A stretch of DNA of 64,000 nucleotides. It comes from Pseudomonas frederiksbergensis (GTDB taxonomy: Bacteria > Pseudomonadota > Gammaproteobacteria > Pseudomonadales > Pseudomonadaceae). This document shows, piece after piece, positions 44,552-54,271 of this stretch. Positions within the stretch are counted from its first letter, which is position 1. Each line of letters starts with the position of its first letter. Made by a program: the position numbers and the translations under genes. The stretch spans positions 5,136,501 to 5,200,500 of the forward strand of contig NZ_CP017886.1 of the NCBI RefSeq assembly GCF_001874645.1, given 5' to 3'. The notes below the pieces were generated by a model that was not told where the DNA came from, searched no databases, and was given only the letters and a program-made list of their open reading frames with translations.

Positions 44552-46507
44552 TCAGTTCTCCAACTCTGGCCGATCCCGAAACTGCTCCAACGCTTCGGGA
44601 TTGGCCAGGGCATCAGTGTTCTTCACGGGCTGACCATGCACCCTATTGCGCACGGCGAGTTCGACCACCTTGCCGCTGATGGTGCGCGGAATATCGGTCA
44701 CGGCGAGGATTTTTGCCGGCACATGCCGAGGCGTGGTATTGGCGCGGATGACCTGGCGAATCTGCTGTTCAAGGTTGTCGTCCAGCGTCACGCCTTCACG
44801 CAGGCGCACGAACAGCACCACGCGCACGTCATCCTGCCATTGCTGGCCGATGGCGACCGAGTCCAGTACCTGATGGACTTTTTCCACCTGCCGGTAGATT
44901 TCCGCTGTGCCGATGCGTACGCCGCCGGGGTTGAGTACCGCGTCAGAGCGCCCGTGGATCAGCCAACTGCCATTGGGCCGTTGTTCGGCGTAGTCGCCTT
45001 GGGCCCAGACACCCGGGAACTGGTTGAAATACGACGTCCGGAGTTTTTCCTGTTGCGGGTCATTCCACAGGCCGATCGGCATCGCCGGGAAGTGCCGGGT
45101 GCAGACCAGCTCGCCTTTCTCACCGATGACCGGTTGGCCGGCCTCATTCCAGACCTCAACGGCCATGCCCAGGCCCTTGCACTGCATCTCGCCCCGGCGA
45201 ACCGGCAGGACCGGATTGCCGGCAACGAAGCAGGAAACGATGTCGGTACCGCCCGACATCGACGACAGGCACAGCTCGCTTTTGATCTCGCGGTAAACAT
45301 AGTCGTAGCTTTGCGGCGACAGTGCCGAACCGGTCGAGAGCAGGGCTTTCAGGCTGCTCAAATCATGGCTGAGGCGTGGCTGGATTTCATTGCTTTCAAG
45401 AGTCGCCAGGTACTTGGGGCTGGTGCCAAAGACGCTGATGGCTTCACTGTCGATCAGGTCGATCAAACGTTGCGGAGCGGGATGGAAAGGCGAGCCGTCG
45501 TACAGCACCACGCTGCTGCCGACCGCCAATGCCGAGACCAGCCAGTTCCACATCATCCAGCCACAGGTGGTGTAGTAGAACAGTCGGTCGTCAGGCCCGA
45601 GGTCGACGTGCAAGCCGTGTTCCTTGACGTGTTGCAGCAGTACACCACCGACGCTGTGGATGATGCATTTTGGCACGCCGGTCGTGCCGCTGGAGTAGAG
45701 AATGTACAGCGGATGAGCGAAGGGCACCGCAACGAACTCGGGCTCGCCACCCGGGCGATAAAAGCTGTCCCACAGCGCAACGTTGGCTTGGGTTTTGTAA
45801 TCATCAACGCGGGCCTGTGGTCGGGCATAAGGCACGATGATCAGTTGCTGCAATGAAGGCAGGCGTTCGAGGATTTCATTGACCTTGGTTGTTTGATCGA
45901 TCTCTTTGCCGGCGTAGCGATAACCGGCGCAGGTGATCAGCACTTTCGGTTCGATCTGGCCGAAGCGGTCGACCACTCCGTGCGTGCCGAAATCCGGTGA
46001 CGAACATGACCAGATCGCTCCGAGGCTGGTGGTGGCAAGCATGCCCACCAGGGTCTGCCAGGTGTTGGGCATGCACGCCGCCACCCGATCACCCAGGCCA
46101 ATACCTGCGGCCCTCAGTTTTTTTTGCAGACCGGCGACGTGCTCGGCCAGCTCACAGTAGCTCAAGCTTTCACGCTGACCGTTTTCGGCGATGGCAATCA
46201 CCGCGGTTGCATCATCGCGACGGCGCAGCAGGTGCTCGGCAAAGTTCAGCGTGGCACCGGGAAACCACTCGGCGCTGGGCATCTGCGGACCTTCACGCAG
46301 CACCGTGCTCGGTGGCTGGTGAAAGTTGATCTCGAAGAAGTCGACGATGGCTTGCCAGAAATCTTCGCGCTGATCGATGCTCCATTGATGCAGGGCGGGG
46401 TAGTCCGCGAGTGCCAGGTTGTGCCGCTGATTGCTGAAGCGCCGGAAGGCATCCATGCGGGTTTTGCCGATGCGTTGGGCGCTGGGTTGCCAAAGTACTT
46501 CTGACAT
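44552..46507 (-). CDS. Acetoacetyl-CoA synthetase (acetoacetate-CoA ligase)
   Basis: Activates acetoacetate to acetoacetyl-CoA with ATP and CoA, releasing AMP. The protein is 651 aa, the normal length for the family (~650). AMP-binding motifs are ILYSSGTTGVPKCIIHS and, near the C-terminus, the ANL-family GRSDAVLNPGGVRIGTAEIYR and PRTISGKVVE (catalytic lysine). The start at 46507 (MSEVLWQPS) matches the family N-terminus; a longer frame to 46762 has no homology. It is downstream of hbdH on the same strand and should be expressed with it. Confidence 0.95.
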   Translation of the reverse strand: MSEVLWQPSAQRIGKTRMDAFRRFSNQRHNLALADYPALHQWSIDQREDFWQAIVDFFEINFHQPPSTVLREGPQMPSAEWFPGATLNFAEHLLRRRDDATAVIAIAENGQRESLSYCELAEHVAGLQKKLRAAGIGLGDRVAACMPNTWQTLVGMLATTSLGAIWSCSSPDFGTHGVVDRFGQIEPKVLITCAGYRYAGKEIDQTTKVNEILERLPSLQQLIIVPYARPQARVDDYKTQANVALWDSFYRPGGEPEFVAVPFAHPLYILYSSGTTGVPKCIIHSVGGVLLQHVKEHGLHVDLGPDDRLFYYTTCGWMMWNWLVSALAVGSSVVLYDGSPFHPAPQRLIDLIDSEAISVFGTSPKYLATLESNEIQPRLSHDLSSLKALLSTGSALSPQSYDYVYREIKSELCLSSMSGGTDIVSCFVAGNPVLPVRRGEMQCKGLGMAVEVWNEAGQPVIGEKGELVCTRHFPAMPIGLWNDPQQEKLRTSYFNQFPGVWAQGDYAEQRPNGSWLIHGRSDAVLNPGGVRIGTAEIYRQVEKVHQVLDSVAIGQQWQDDVRVVLFVRLREGVTLDDNLEQQIRQVIRANTTPRHVPAKILAVTDIPRTISGKVVELAVRNRVHGQPVKNTDALANPEALEQFRDRPELEN

Positions 46508-46527
46508 GGTTTGCCTCTTTTTTTTGA

Positions 46528-46565
46528 TCAGATCGTTCCCACGCGGGAGCATGGGAACGATCATC
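46528..46565. repeat. Short inverted repeat (REP-like or attenuating hairpin)
   Basis: GATCGTTCCCA (46531-46541) / TGGGAACGATC (46552-46562), 11 bp perfect with flanking TGA/TCA. It resembles the GATCGTTCCCACGC repeat common in Pseudomonas. Being between hbdH and the ligase gene, it could reduce or stabilise part of the transcript. Confidence 0.7.
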
Positions 46566-46574
46566 AGGTGGTGG

Positions 46575-47348
46575 CTACTGCGCCAACCACCCACCATCAA
46601 TATTCCACGCCGCGCCACGCACCTGGCTGCCGGCTTCACTGCACAGAAACAGCACCAGTTCGCCCAACTGCGGCGGAGTGACGAATTCCAGCGACGGTTG
46701 CTTCTCGGCCAGTAAATCATGCTGCGCCTGCTGTGGGTCAACCCCCGTCGCAGCGCGGTCATCGATCTGCTTCTGCACCAGCGGGGTCAGTACCCAGCCG
46801 GGGCAAATGGCGTTGCAGGTGACGTTACTGGTGGCGGTTTCCAGGCCGACTACTTTGGTCAGGCCAATCACGCCGTGCTTGGCGGCAACGTAGGCGGCCT
46901 TGCCGACTGAACCGACCTGACCGTGTACCGAGGCGATGTTGACGATCCGTCCCCAACCTTTGGCGCGCATGCCTGGCAGGCTGAGACGGGTGCTGTGGAA
47001 GACCGAGGACAGGTTGATCGCAATGATTGAATCCCAGCGCTCCACGGGGAAGTCTTCCACTGCAGACACGTGTTGGATACCCGCGTTGTTCACCAGAATA
47101 TCGACGCCGCCGAACTCTCGTTCGGCGTAGGCGATCATCTCGGCAATTTGCGCGGGGTCGCTGACGTCGGCCGGATGATGGCCGACCTTGCCGCCGAACT
47201 GCTGCACCTGCGCGATGACCTGCGAGGCATCGCCGAAACCATTGAGAATCAGGTTGGCGCCGGCCTTGGCCAGACTCAGCGCAATGCCCAGGCCTATGCC
47301 GCTGGTGGAGCCGGTGACCAGTGCGGTTTTGCCCGAAAGAGTTGTCAT
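46575..47348 (-). CDS. D-3-hydroxybutyrate dehydrogenase
   Basis: Oxidises D-3-hydroxybutyrate to acetoacetate with NAD+. The 257-aa classical short-chain dehydrogenase has the cofactor loop TGSTSGIGLG (residues ~12-21), NNAG, catalytic serine in NIASVHG and YxxxK in YVAAKHG. The C-terminus WNIDGGWLAQ is typical of the enzyme. The ATG at 47348 is the family start; 5 extra residues from a GTG/ATG at 47363 are less likely. It is 8 bases downstream of the GntP permease gene. Confidence 0.95.
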   Translation of the reverse strand: MTTLSGKTALVTGSTSGIGLGIALSLAKAGANLILNGFGDASQVIAQVQQFGGKVGHHPADVSDPAQIAEMIAYAEREFGGVDILVNNAGIQHVSAVEDFPVERWDSIIAINLSSVFHSTRLSLPGMRAKGWGRIVNIASVHGQVGSVGKAAYVAAKHGVIGLTKVVGLETATSNVTCNAICPGWVLTPLVQKQIDDRAATGVDPQQAQHDLLAEKQPSLEFVTPPQLGELVLFLCSEAGSQVRGAAWNIDGGWLAQ

Positions 47349-47355
47349 GAATGCC

Positions 47356-48747
47356 TCACACAATGCCGGTGGCGTAGAAAGTACCGATGACTACGAAGAC
47401 CGCCAGGGTCTTGATCAGCGTAATACAGAAAATGTCTTTATAGGCTTCGCGGTGGGTCAAGCCCGTCACTGCCAACAGGGTGATCACCGCGCCGTTGTGC
47501 GGCAGGGTGTCCATGCCGCCACTGGCCATGGCGGCGACCCGGTGCAGCACTTCCAGTGGAATGTTCGCCGCATGGGCCGCGGCGATGAAGTCATTGGCCA
47601 TCGCCGCCAAGGCGATGCTCATGCCGCCCGAGGCCGAACCGGTGATACCGGCTAGCAGGGTCACGGTGATCGCTTCATTGACCAGTGGATTAGGGATGCT
47701 TTTCAGCCAGTCGGCCAGCACCAGGAAACCCGGAAGAGAGGCGATGACCGCACCAAAACCGTATTCCGACGCAGTGTTCATGGCCGCCAGCAAGGCGCCA
47801 CTGACCGCGCTTCTGCTGCCCTCGGCGAGCTTGCCGCGGATCGCCTGGAAGCCGAACACCAGCACCATGATGATGCCCACCAGCAACGCGGCCTGGACCG
47901 CCCAGATCGCGGTGAGTTTGGCGATTTCGGTGGTCACCGGCGCGGCCATGCCCGGCAGGCTCAGGCTGTGGGTCTTGCCGTACCACAGCGGAATCCAGTG
48001 GGTGAACAGCAGGTTCATGATGCCCACCAGCAGCAACGGCGAGAGCGCGATCCACGGGTTGGGCAGCTTCACGTCTTCGGCGGTTTCCGGTTCATTGCGC
48101 AGGACCAAACCATAGCCTTCACCGCTGAGCTGGGCCTTGTTGCGCTGGCGCTGGAGGAACAGCATGCCGGCGCAGAACACGAATATCGCGCCGATCAACC
48201 CCAGCCAGGGCGCCGCCCAGGCCGTGGTGTTGAAGAAGGTGCTGGGGATGATGTTCTGGATTTGCGGAGTGCCGGGCAGGGCGTCCATGGTGAAGGAAAA
48301 CGCGCCGAGGGCGATGGTCGCCGGGATCAGCCGTTTCGGGATATTGCTCTGACGAAACATCTCTGCGGCAAACGGATACACCGCGAACACCACGACGAAC
48401 AGCGACACGCCGCCGTAGGTGAGCAGGGCGCAGACCAGCACGATCACCAGCATCGCCTGGCGCGTGCCGAGCAGGCGAATGGCTGCGGCGACAATCGAAC
48501 GTGAAAAGCCCGACAACTCGATCAGCTTGCCGAACACCGCGCCGAGCAAAAACACCGGGAAGTACAGTTTGATGAAGCCGACCATCTTCTCCATGAACAC
48601 GCCGGTGAAGGCCGGCGCAACGGCGGAAGGGTCAGTGAGCAGGACCGCGCCAAGGGCGGCAATCGGAGCGAAGAGAATGACGCTGTAGCCACGGTAAGCA
48701 GCGAGCATCAGCAGCGCGAGGGCTGCCAAGGCAATGATCACACTCAT
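47356..48747 (-). CDS. GntP-family permease (probable 3-hydroxybutyrate/ketone-body uptake)
   Basis: The 463-aa inner-membrane transporter has ~12 hydrophobic segments with the GntP-family pattern LLTYGGVSLFVVVFAVYPFA and GSASGGMSIALAAM. Gluconate is the classical substrate, but the co-directional downstream genes are 3-hydroxybutyrate dehydrogenase and acetoacetyl-CoA synthetase, so 3-hydroxybutyrate is the likely substrate (inference). It is the first gene after the sigma-54 promoter at 48804-48819. Confidence 0.92.
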   Translation of the reverse strand: MSVIIALAALALLMLAAYRGYSVILFAPIAALGAVLLTDPSAVAPAFTGVFMEKMVGFIKLYFPVFLLGAVFGKLIELSGFSRSIVAAAIRLLGTRQAMLVIVLVCALLTYGGVSLFVVVFAVYPFAAEMFRQSNIPKRLIPATIALGAFSFTMDALPGTPQIQNIIPSTFFNTTAWAAPWLGLIGAIFVFCAGMLFLQRQRNKAQLSGEGYGLVLRNEPETAEDVKLPNPWIALSPLLLVGIMNLLFTHWIPLWYGKTHSLSLPGMAAPVTTEIAKLTAIWAVQAALLVGIIMVLVFGFQAIRGKLAEGSRSAVSGALLAAMNTASEYGFGAVIASLPGFLVLADWLKSIPNPLVNEAITVTLLAGITGSASGGMSIALAAMANDFIAAAHAANIPLEVLHRVAAMASGGMDTLPHNGAVITLLAVTGLTHREAYKDIFCITLIKTLAVFVVIGTFYATGIV

Positions 48748-48803
48748 GGTGTGTCTCCTGAATTGTTATTTTTGTAGGGCGAATCTTTTGTGGCTGTGGG
48801 CTT

Positions 48804-48819
48804 AGCGAGTTTCGTGCCA
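48804..48819 (-). promoter_or_regulatory. Sigma-54 (-24/-12) promoter of the ketone-body operon
   Basis: On the minus strand: TGGCAC (48819-48814), five bases GAAAC, then TCGCT (48808-48804), against the consensus TGGCAC-N5-TTGCA/T. Ten bases separate the GG and GC doublets. It lies ~57 bases before the GntP start codon and points toward it; a sigma-54 activator gene is adjacent. Confidence 0.75.
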
Positions 48820-48882
48820 TTAGGTTAAGTGATTGAAATATATTGAGTTTTTTAAATTGTTTGGATGGCTTGGTCATGGATT

Positions 48883-48898
48883 ATCTCTATATGGAGAC
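48883..48898. promoter_or_regulatory. Palindromic candidate activator site 1
   Basis: ATCTCTATATGGAGAC, a near-perfect 16-bp palindrome, ~64 bases upstream of the -24 element. It matches two more sites at 49005 and 49025. Confidence 0.65.
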
Positions 48899-48910
48899 AG
48901 TCCATATGAA

Positions 48911-48997
48911 AAAAGATCGCAGCCTGCGGCAGCTCCTACAAGAAAATACGAGTTCCCACCGTAGGAGCTGCCGCAGGCTGCGATCTTTTGATCTTTA
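48911..48997. repeat. REP doublet (class 1) inserted between activator sites
   Basis: Near-perfect pair AAAGATCGCAGCCTGCGGCA... and CGTAGGAGCTGCCGCAGGC...TTTTGATC around a ~20-bp loop. It separates palindromic site 1 from sites 2 and 3. Confidence 0.92.
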
Positions 48998-49004
48998 ATA
49001 AGTT

Positions 49005-49020
49005 GTCTCCATATGAAGAC
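49005..49020. promoter_or_regulatory. Palindromic candidate activator site 2
   Basis: GTCTCCATATGAAGAC, a 16-bp palindrome with one mismatched pair, same core as site 1. Confidence 0.65.
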
Positions 49021-49024
49021 TAAT

Positions 49025-49040
49025 ATCTCTTTATAGAGAC
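49025..49040. promoter_or_regulatory. Palindromic candidate activator site 3 (overlaps activator stop codon)
   Basis: ATCTCTTTATAGAGAC, same palindrome type, centre 20 bp (two helical turns) from site 2. It overlaps the 3' end of the sigma-54 activator gene (TAA at 49031-49033). Confidence 0.6.
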
Positions 49041-50446
49041 TCGGTAATCCCCAACGCCACCATTTTCTTATACAACGTCGAGCGCCCAAGCCCCAGCCGC
49101 GCTGCCGCTTCGACAACTTTGCCGCCACAGTGCGCGAGCATGCTTTCAATCAACTGCCGGTCGAAACGTTCGCGTGCAGCACTGAAGGTCTCATTGGCAT
49201 GCGTTTCAATGGCCAGTGGCGCGGAGCGCTGTACCGGAACAAAACTGCCAATCGCCGCGCGAATTTCCGCAGCATTCAGGATCAGGTCATCGCTAAGCAA
49301 TGCGGCGCGTTCCAGCACATTGCGCAGTTCGCGAATGTTTCCCGGCCAGGCGTGTTGACCCAGTAACTCCAGGGCCTGGCTGTCGAGCTCATGCTGACTG
49401 CGCAGTTCTTCCAGGATCGCTTCGCTCAGGGCCGGCAGGTCGTCGAGGCGTTCGCGCAGGGGCGGTACCTGAATGGGCAACACGTTGAGGCGGTAATACA
49501 GGTCGGCACGAAACTCGCCGCGTTTGATCGCCGCTTCGAGGTCGGTGGAGGTCGCGGCGATCACCCGCACATCGCTCTGAATCACTTCGTTGGAGCCGAC
49601 CGGTTCGAATTCTTTTTCCTGCAAGACTCGCAGCAGTTTGCTTTGCAACGGCAGTGGCATGTCGCCGATCTCGTCGAGAAACAAGGTCCCGCCCTGAGCG
49701 ATCTGCAATTTGCCGGAACGACCCTTGCGATCTGCACCGGTAAAGGCGCCGGGCGCGGTGCCGAAAAATTCGGCTTCAAGCAGTGCTTCGGGGATCGCTG
49801 CGCTGTTGATACTGACGAAGGCTTTGTGCGCCCTTGGCGAAGCACCGTGAATCGCCTGGGCCAGCAATTCTTTGCCAGTACCGGTCTCACCCAGCAACAA
49901 GACCGGGGACTCGGTGCTGGCGCTACGTCGGGCGCGGCGTTTGACTTCCAGGCTGGCAGCGCTGGTCCCAATGAAGTGGGCGAAGGTGTATTTGGCTTGC
50001 CGGGCCCGTAGCAGCGAACGCGTGGAAGCAAGCTCTTCCTGCAGGCTCAGGTAACGTTTGAGCATCGGCGACAGGCTGCGCAACTCATCGAACAGCGCGA
50101 AGCCGATGGCACCGATCACCGCGCCGGCGTCGTCGTGAATCGGCAGGCGCATCACCACCAACGGCTCTTTGGGCGTGTCTTGCATGTCCAGCAGAATCGG
50201 TCGGCCGGTACGCACCACCTCGCGCAACAGGCTGCCGGGAATCACGCTTTCGCAGGGTCTACCGATCGCCACTTCGGCTGACGCCAGACCAAAGCGCTTG
50301 GCGTAACGCTCGTTCATCCAGACAATGTTCGCGTCTCGGTCGACGATCACCGTGCCTTCGCTGGACTGCTCGATGATTTCGAACAATGAGCGGATCGCCA
50401 GCATCCGCACACGCTGGTAGTCCTTGAGGCTTTCGGTGGTGTTCAT
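49031..50446 (-). CDS. Sigma-54-dependent activator with PAS domain (3-hydroxybutyrate regulator, HbcR-like)
   Basis: The 471-aa protein has an N-terminal PAS domain (~25-130: GTVIVDRDANIVWMNERYAK), a central AAA+ domain with Walker A GETGTGKE, sigma-54-contacting GAFTGA, Walker B GGTLFLDEIGDMPL and R-fingers, and a C-terminal Fis-type HTH (GGKVVEAAARLGLGRSTLYKK). It lies upstream of, and co-directional with, the ketone-body operon, whose promoter is of sigma-54 type. Pseudomonas HbcR has this job. The start at 50446 (MNTTESLKDY) is preferred to an in-frame start 11 codons upstream. Confidence 0.9.
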   Translation of the reverse strand: MNTTESLKDYQRVRMLAIRSLFEIIEQSSEGTVIVDRDANIVWMNERYAKRFGLASAEVAIGRPCESVIPGSLLREVVRTGRPILLDMQDTPKEPLVVMRLPIHDDAGAVIGAIGFALFDELRSLSPMLKRYLSLQEELASTRSLLRARQAKYTFAHFIGTSAASLEVKRRARRSASTESPVLLLGETGTGKELLAQAIHGASPRAHKAFVSINSAAIPEALLEAEFFGTAPGAFTGADRKGRSGKLQIAQGGTLFLDEIGDMPLPLQSKLLRVLQEKEFEPVGSNEVIQSDVRVIAATSTDLEAAIKRGEFRADLYYRLNVLPIQVPPLRERLDDLPALSEAILEELRSQHELDSQALELLGQHAWPGNIRELRNVLERAALLSDDLILNAAEIRAAIGSFVPVQRSAPLAIETHANETFSAARERFDRQLIESMLAHCGGKVVEAAARLGLGRSTLYKKMVALGITESL

Positions 50447-50477
50447 TCGCAGTTCCCTGGACGGGTGACAAAAGGTC

Positions 50478-50561
50478 AAAAGATCGCAGGCTTCGCCAGC
50501 TCCTACACGGGGGCGGGTGTAGGAGCTGGCGAAGGCTCGGGCCGCGTTCGGACGATCTTTT
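50478..50561. repeat. REP doublet (class 1), variant arms
   Basis: AAAGATCGCAGGCTTCGCCA...CTACAC and GTGTAGGAGCTGGCGAAGGCTCGGGCCGCGTTCGGACGATC. The right arm carries the same GGGCCGCGTTCGGACGATC variant as the copy at 37083. Confidence 0.88.
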
Positions 50562-50569
50562 CCGGGGCA

Positions 50570-52150
50570 TTATGCCCAGCCCGGATGCGCTGCCGCCAAC
50601 AGCTCTTTGGTATAGGGGTGCTGCGGCGCGGCGAACACTTCATGGCTGGCGCCGCGTTCCACGACTTTGCCGTCCTTGATCACGATCATGTCATGGGCCA
50701 GGGCGCGAACCACGGCCAGGTCATGGCTGATGAACAGGTAGGTCAGGCCGTGTTTTTCCTGAAGCTGGCGGAGCAGGGCAACCACCTGTTTTTGCACTGT
50801 GCGATCAAGCGCCGAGGTCGGTTCGTCGAGCAGGATCAGTGCCGGTTTGAGCACCAGGGCGCGGGCGATGGCAATCCGTTGGCGCTGGCCTCCGGAGAAC
50901 TCGTGCGGGTAGCGGTGACGGCTTTGCGGGTCGAGGCCGACTTCTTTCAGTACCTGGATGACCTGGGCTTCGCACTCGGCTGCACTCGACTGGCTGTGGA
51001 CTTCCAACCCTTCGCTGATGATCTGTGCCACCGACATCCGCGGGCTGAGGCTGCCAAACGGGTCCTGGAACACCACCTGCATCTGCTTGCGCCATGGCCG
51101 CAGCTGCTTCTGGTTCAGGCTGTCGAGCGCCTCGCCCTGAAAGCGGATGCTGCCGTCGGAGTCGAGCAGGCGCAGGATCGCCTGGCCAAGGGTGGACTTG
51201 CCGGAACCGGACTCGCCGACGATGCCGAGCGTCTTGCCGCGTTGAATGCTGAGGCTGATACCGTCGACCGCACGCAACCAGGTTTTACGCTGGAACAACC
51301 CGCCACCCAACGGAAAACGCACGCTGAGGTCATTGACCTCCAGCACGGCTTCGCGCTCGTCACGAGGCAGGGCTTCACCTTCCGGCTCGGCGTTCAACAG
51401 CAGGCGACTGTAGGGATGTTGCGGCTGGTTGAAGAGACGCTCGCAGTCGGCTTGCTCGACGATTTCGCCGCCGCGCATGACGCAGACACGCTGGGCGATG
51501 CTGCGCACCAGATTGAGGTCGTGGCTGATCAGCAGCAGCGACATGCCCAGGCGTTGTTGCAGTGATTTGAGCAGCAGCAGGATTTTGCGCTGCACCGTCA
51601 CGTCCAGTGCGGTGGTCGGCTCGTCAGCGATCAGCAATTCAGGTTCGCAGGCCAATGCCATGGCGATCATTACCCGTTGTCGCTGGCCACCGGAGAGCTG
51701 GTGCGGATAGGCTTTCAGGCGCTCTTCAGGCTTCTGGATGCCCACCAGTTCGAGCAGCTCAAGGGTGCGTTTTTGCGCCGCCTTGCCACCCAGCCCCTTG
51801 TGCACCAGCAGGGTCTCGCCAATCTGTTTTTCGACGCTGTGCAACGGATTGAGGGAGGTCATCGGCTCCTGGAAAATCATCGCGATGCGATTACCGCGCA
51901 GTGTTCGCAGAGCCCCGATATCCGCGCCAATCAGTTCTTGGCCTCGGTAGCGAATGCTGCCCCAGGTTTCCGTGCCGCCATCGGGTAACAGTTGCAGGAT
52001 CGAATGTGCGGTCACCGATTTGCCCGAGCCGGATTCGCCGACCAGCGCCAGGCATTCGCCGGGGCGGATGTCCAGGCACAGGTTGCGCACTGCGGCCTGG
52101 CCACTGAAGGTCACGTTGAGGTCACGGATTTCGATCAGGTTGTCGCTCAT
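50570..52150 (-). CDS. yejF: Peptide ABC transporter, double ATP-binding protein
   Basis: The 526-aa protein contains two complete ABC ATPase domains in tandem: first with [12 protein letters not shown] and [15 protein letters not shown], second with [14 protein letters not shown] and [15 protein letters not shown], each followed by an oligopeptide-transporter C-terminal extension. It energises the YejBE permease. The start at 52150 ([11 protein letters not shown]) is chosen; an in-frame ATG 6 codons upstream is possible. It is the last gene of the yejABEF operon, 40 bases after yejE. Confidence 0.94.
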   Translation of the reverse strand: MSDNLIEIRDLNVTFSGQAAVRNLCLDIRPGECLALVGESGSGKSVTAHSILQLLPDGGTETWGSIRYRGQELIGADIGALRTLRGNRIAMIFQEPMTSLNPLHSVEKQIGETLLVHKGLGGKAAQKRTLELLELVGIQKPEERLKAYPHQLSGGQRQRVMIAMALACEPELLIADEPTTALDVTVQRKILLLLKSLQQRLGMSLLLISHDLNLVRSIAQRVCVMRGGEIVEQADCERLFNQPQHPYSRLLLNAEPEGEALPRDEREAVLEVNDLSVRFPLGGGLFQRKTWLRAVDGISLSIQRGKTLGIVGESGSGKSTLGQAILRLLDSDGSIRFQGEALDSLNQKQLRPWRKQMQVVFQDPFGSLSPRMSVAQIISEGLEVHSQSSAAECEAQVIQVLKEVGLDPQSRHRYPHEFSGGQRQRIAIARALVLKPALILLDEPTSALDRTVQKQVVALLRQLQEKHGLTYLFISHDLAVVRALAHDMIVIKDGKVVERGASHEVFAAPQHPYTKELLAAAHPGWA

Positions 52151-52190
52151 ATCAATAGTCCGCTTCAAGATCGAGGGTCAAGACCGCGGC

Positions 52191-53213
52191 TCAAGAGCGC
52201 GGATCAAATGCATCACGCAATGCTTCACCGATAAACACCAGTAAAGAAAGAATCAGCGCCAGGGTGAAAAACGCCGTCAGTCCAAGCCACGGTGCTTGCA
52301 GATTCTGTTTGCCCTGACCGATCAACTCGCCCAGCGAGGCGCTGCCGGCGGGCATGCCGAAGCCAAGGAAGTCGAGGGCGGTGAGGGTCGAGATCGCCCC
52401 GGTGAGAATGAACGGCAGGTAACTCAAGGTCGCGTTCATCGCGTTTGGCAGAATGTGCCGCACGATCACTTTACGGTCGGTCAGGCCCAACGCACGTGCT
52501 GCTTTGACGTACTCCAGATTGCGCCCGCGCAGGAACTCGGCGCGCACCACGTCCACCAGTGCCAGCCAGGAAAACAGCGCCATGATCCCCAACAGCCACC
52601 AGAAGTTCGGCTCGACGAAACCTGAAAGGATAATGAGCAGGTAAAGCACTGGCAGCCCCGACCAGACCTCCAGCAAGCGCTGACCCAGCAAGTCGACCCA
52701 GCCACCGTAATAACCCTGCAAGGCGCCGGCGGCGATGCCGATCAGTGTGCTGATGAAAGTCAGCGCCAGCGCAAACAAAATCGATACACGGGCGCCGAAG
52801 ATCACCCGCGCCAACACATCGCGCGCCTGATCATCGGTGCCCAGCCAGTTGACCTTTGAGGGTGGGCTCGGCGCGGGCTGGTTGAGGTCGTAGTTCGGCG
52901 TGTCGTCGCTGAACGGGATCGGCGGGAACAACATCCAGCCGCCATCCTTATGGATCAGTTTCTGCACGTAATCACTGCGGTAATCGGCTTGGAACGGCAG
53001 GTGACCGCCGAACTCTATCTCGGTGTAGCGCTTGAACGCCGGGAAGTACAGCGAGCCCTGATAGCTGAGTACCAGCGGCTTGTCGTTGGCGATCAACTCG
53101 CCGCCGAGGGTCAGGACGAACAGGCCGATGAACAACCACAGCGACCACCAGCCGCGACGGTTTTTCTTGAACCGTTCGAAGCGTCGGCGCGCCAGGGGCG
53201 AGAGATTGAACAT
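52191..53213 (-). CDS. yejE: Peptide ABC transporter permease YejE
   Basis: The 340-aa inner-membrane permease of the OppC type has an N-terminal cytoplasmic basic segment (LSPLARRRFERFKKNRRG), a periplasmic domain with the sequence LGTDDQARDVLARVIFGARVS typical of DppC/OppC proteins, and six membrane segments with the EAA loop AARALGLTDRKVIVRHILPN. The start ATG overlaps the yejB stop by one base (TGATG). Confidence 0.94.
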   Translation of the reverse strand: MFNLSPLARRRFERFKKNRRGWWSLWLFIGLFVLTLGGELIANDKPLVLSYQGSLYFPAFKRYTEIEFGGHLPFQADYRSDYVQKLIHKDGGWMLFPPIPFSDDTPNYDLNQPAPSPPSKVNWLGTDDQARDVLARVIFGARVSILFALALTFISTLIGIAAGALQGYYGGWVDLLGQRLLEVWSGLPVLYLLIILSGFVEPNFWWLLGIMALFSWLALVDVVRAEFLRGRNLEYVKAARALGLTDRKVIVRHILPNAMNATLSYLPFILTGAISTLTALDFLGFGMPAGSASLGELIGQGKQNLQAPWLGLTAFFTLALILSLLVFIGEALRDAFDPRS

Positions 53214-54271
53214 CAGGCGTTCCTCGCGGCGAAGTCGATGCGCGGGTCGACCAGGGTGTAGCAAAGGTCACCGATGAGTTTTATCAGCAGGCCGAACAAG
53301 GTGAAGATGAACAACGAACCGAACACCACCGGGTAGTCCCGGGACACCGCCGCTTCGTAACTCATCCGCCCCAGTCCATCGAGGGAAAAGATCACCTCGA
53401 TCAACAGGGAACCAGCGAAAAACACGCTGATGAACGCCTGAGGAATGCCCGAAACCACCAGCAGCATCGCATTGCGAAACACGTGGCCGTACAGCACCCG
53501 GCGCTCGCTCAGGCCTTTGGCGCGGGCGGTGACCACGTATTGGCGGGTGATTTCGTTGAGGAAGGAGTTCTTGGTCAGAATGGTCAAGGTGGCGAAACCT
53601 CCGACCACCAGCGCGGTGACCGGCAGGACCAGGTGCCAGAAATAATCGGTGATTTTCCCCAGCGTCGATAGCTGCTCGAAATTCTCCGAGACCAGGCCAC
53701 GAACCGGAAACCAGTTCAACGACGTACCGCCGGCAAACACCACAATCAGAAACATCGCAAACAGGAACGCCGGCATCGCGTACCCGATGACGATTGCGGT
53801 GCTGCTCCAGATATCGAAATGGCTACCGTGGTGCACGGCTTTGCGAATGCCCAGCGGGATCGATACCAGGTAAGTGATCAATGTCGCCCAAAGCCCGAGG
53901 GAGATGGTCACCGGCATCTTTTCAAGGATCAGGTCGGTGACCGTGGCACCGCGAAAGAAGCTCTTGCCGAAGTCCAGCCGGGCATAGCTGGTGATCATCA
54001 GCCACAGGCGTTCCGGTGCCGGCTTGTCGAAGCCGTACTGTTTTTCGATGTCCTTGATCAGTTGTGGATCAAGACCGCGACTGGCCCGCGAGCCGTGACT
54101 GAGGGCGTCACCGGAAGCCCCGATGCTTGAGCTGCCGATGCCTTGCAGGTGCGCGATGGCCTGCTCGACCGGGCCGCCCGGGGCGGCCTGCACGATCACG
54201 AAGTTGACCAGCAGAATGATCACCAGCGTCGGAATGATCAGCAGCAAACGTCGAAAGATATAAGCCAGCAT
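53213..54271 (-). CDS. yejB: Peptide ABC transporter permease YejB
   Basis: The 352-aa OppB-type permease has a first membrane helix [20 protein letters not shown], the periplasmic loop with [12 protein letters not shown] and EKQYGFDKP, and the EAA loop [21 protein letters not shown]. The start at 54271 overlaps the yejA stop by one base, and an upstream extension to 54355 lies inside yejA and lacks homology. Confidence 0.94.
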   Translation of the reverse strand: MLAYIFRRLLLIIPTLVIILLVNFVIVQAAPGGPVEQAIAHLQGIGSSSIGASGDALSHGSRASRGLDPQLIKDIEKQYGFDKPAPERLWLMITSYARLDFGKSFFRGATVTDLILEKMPVTISLGLWATLITYLVSIPLGIRKAVHHGSHFDIWSSTAIVIGYAMPAFLFAMFLIVVFAGGTSLNWFPVRGLVSENFEQLSTLGKITDYFWHLVLPVTALVVGGFATLTILTKNSFLNEITRQYVVTARAKGLSERRVLYGHVFRNAMLLVVSGIPQAFISVFFAGSLLIEVIFSLDGLGRMSYEAAVSRDYPVVFGSLFIFTLFGLLIKLIGDLCYTLVDPRIDFAARNA

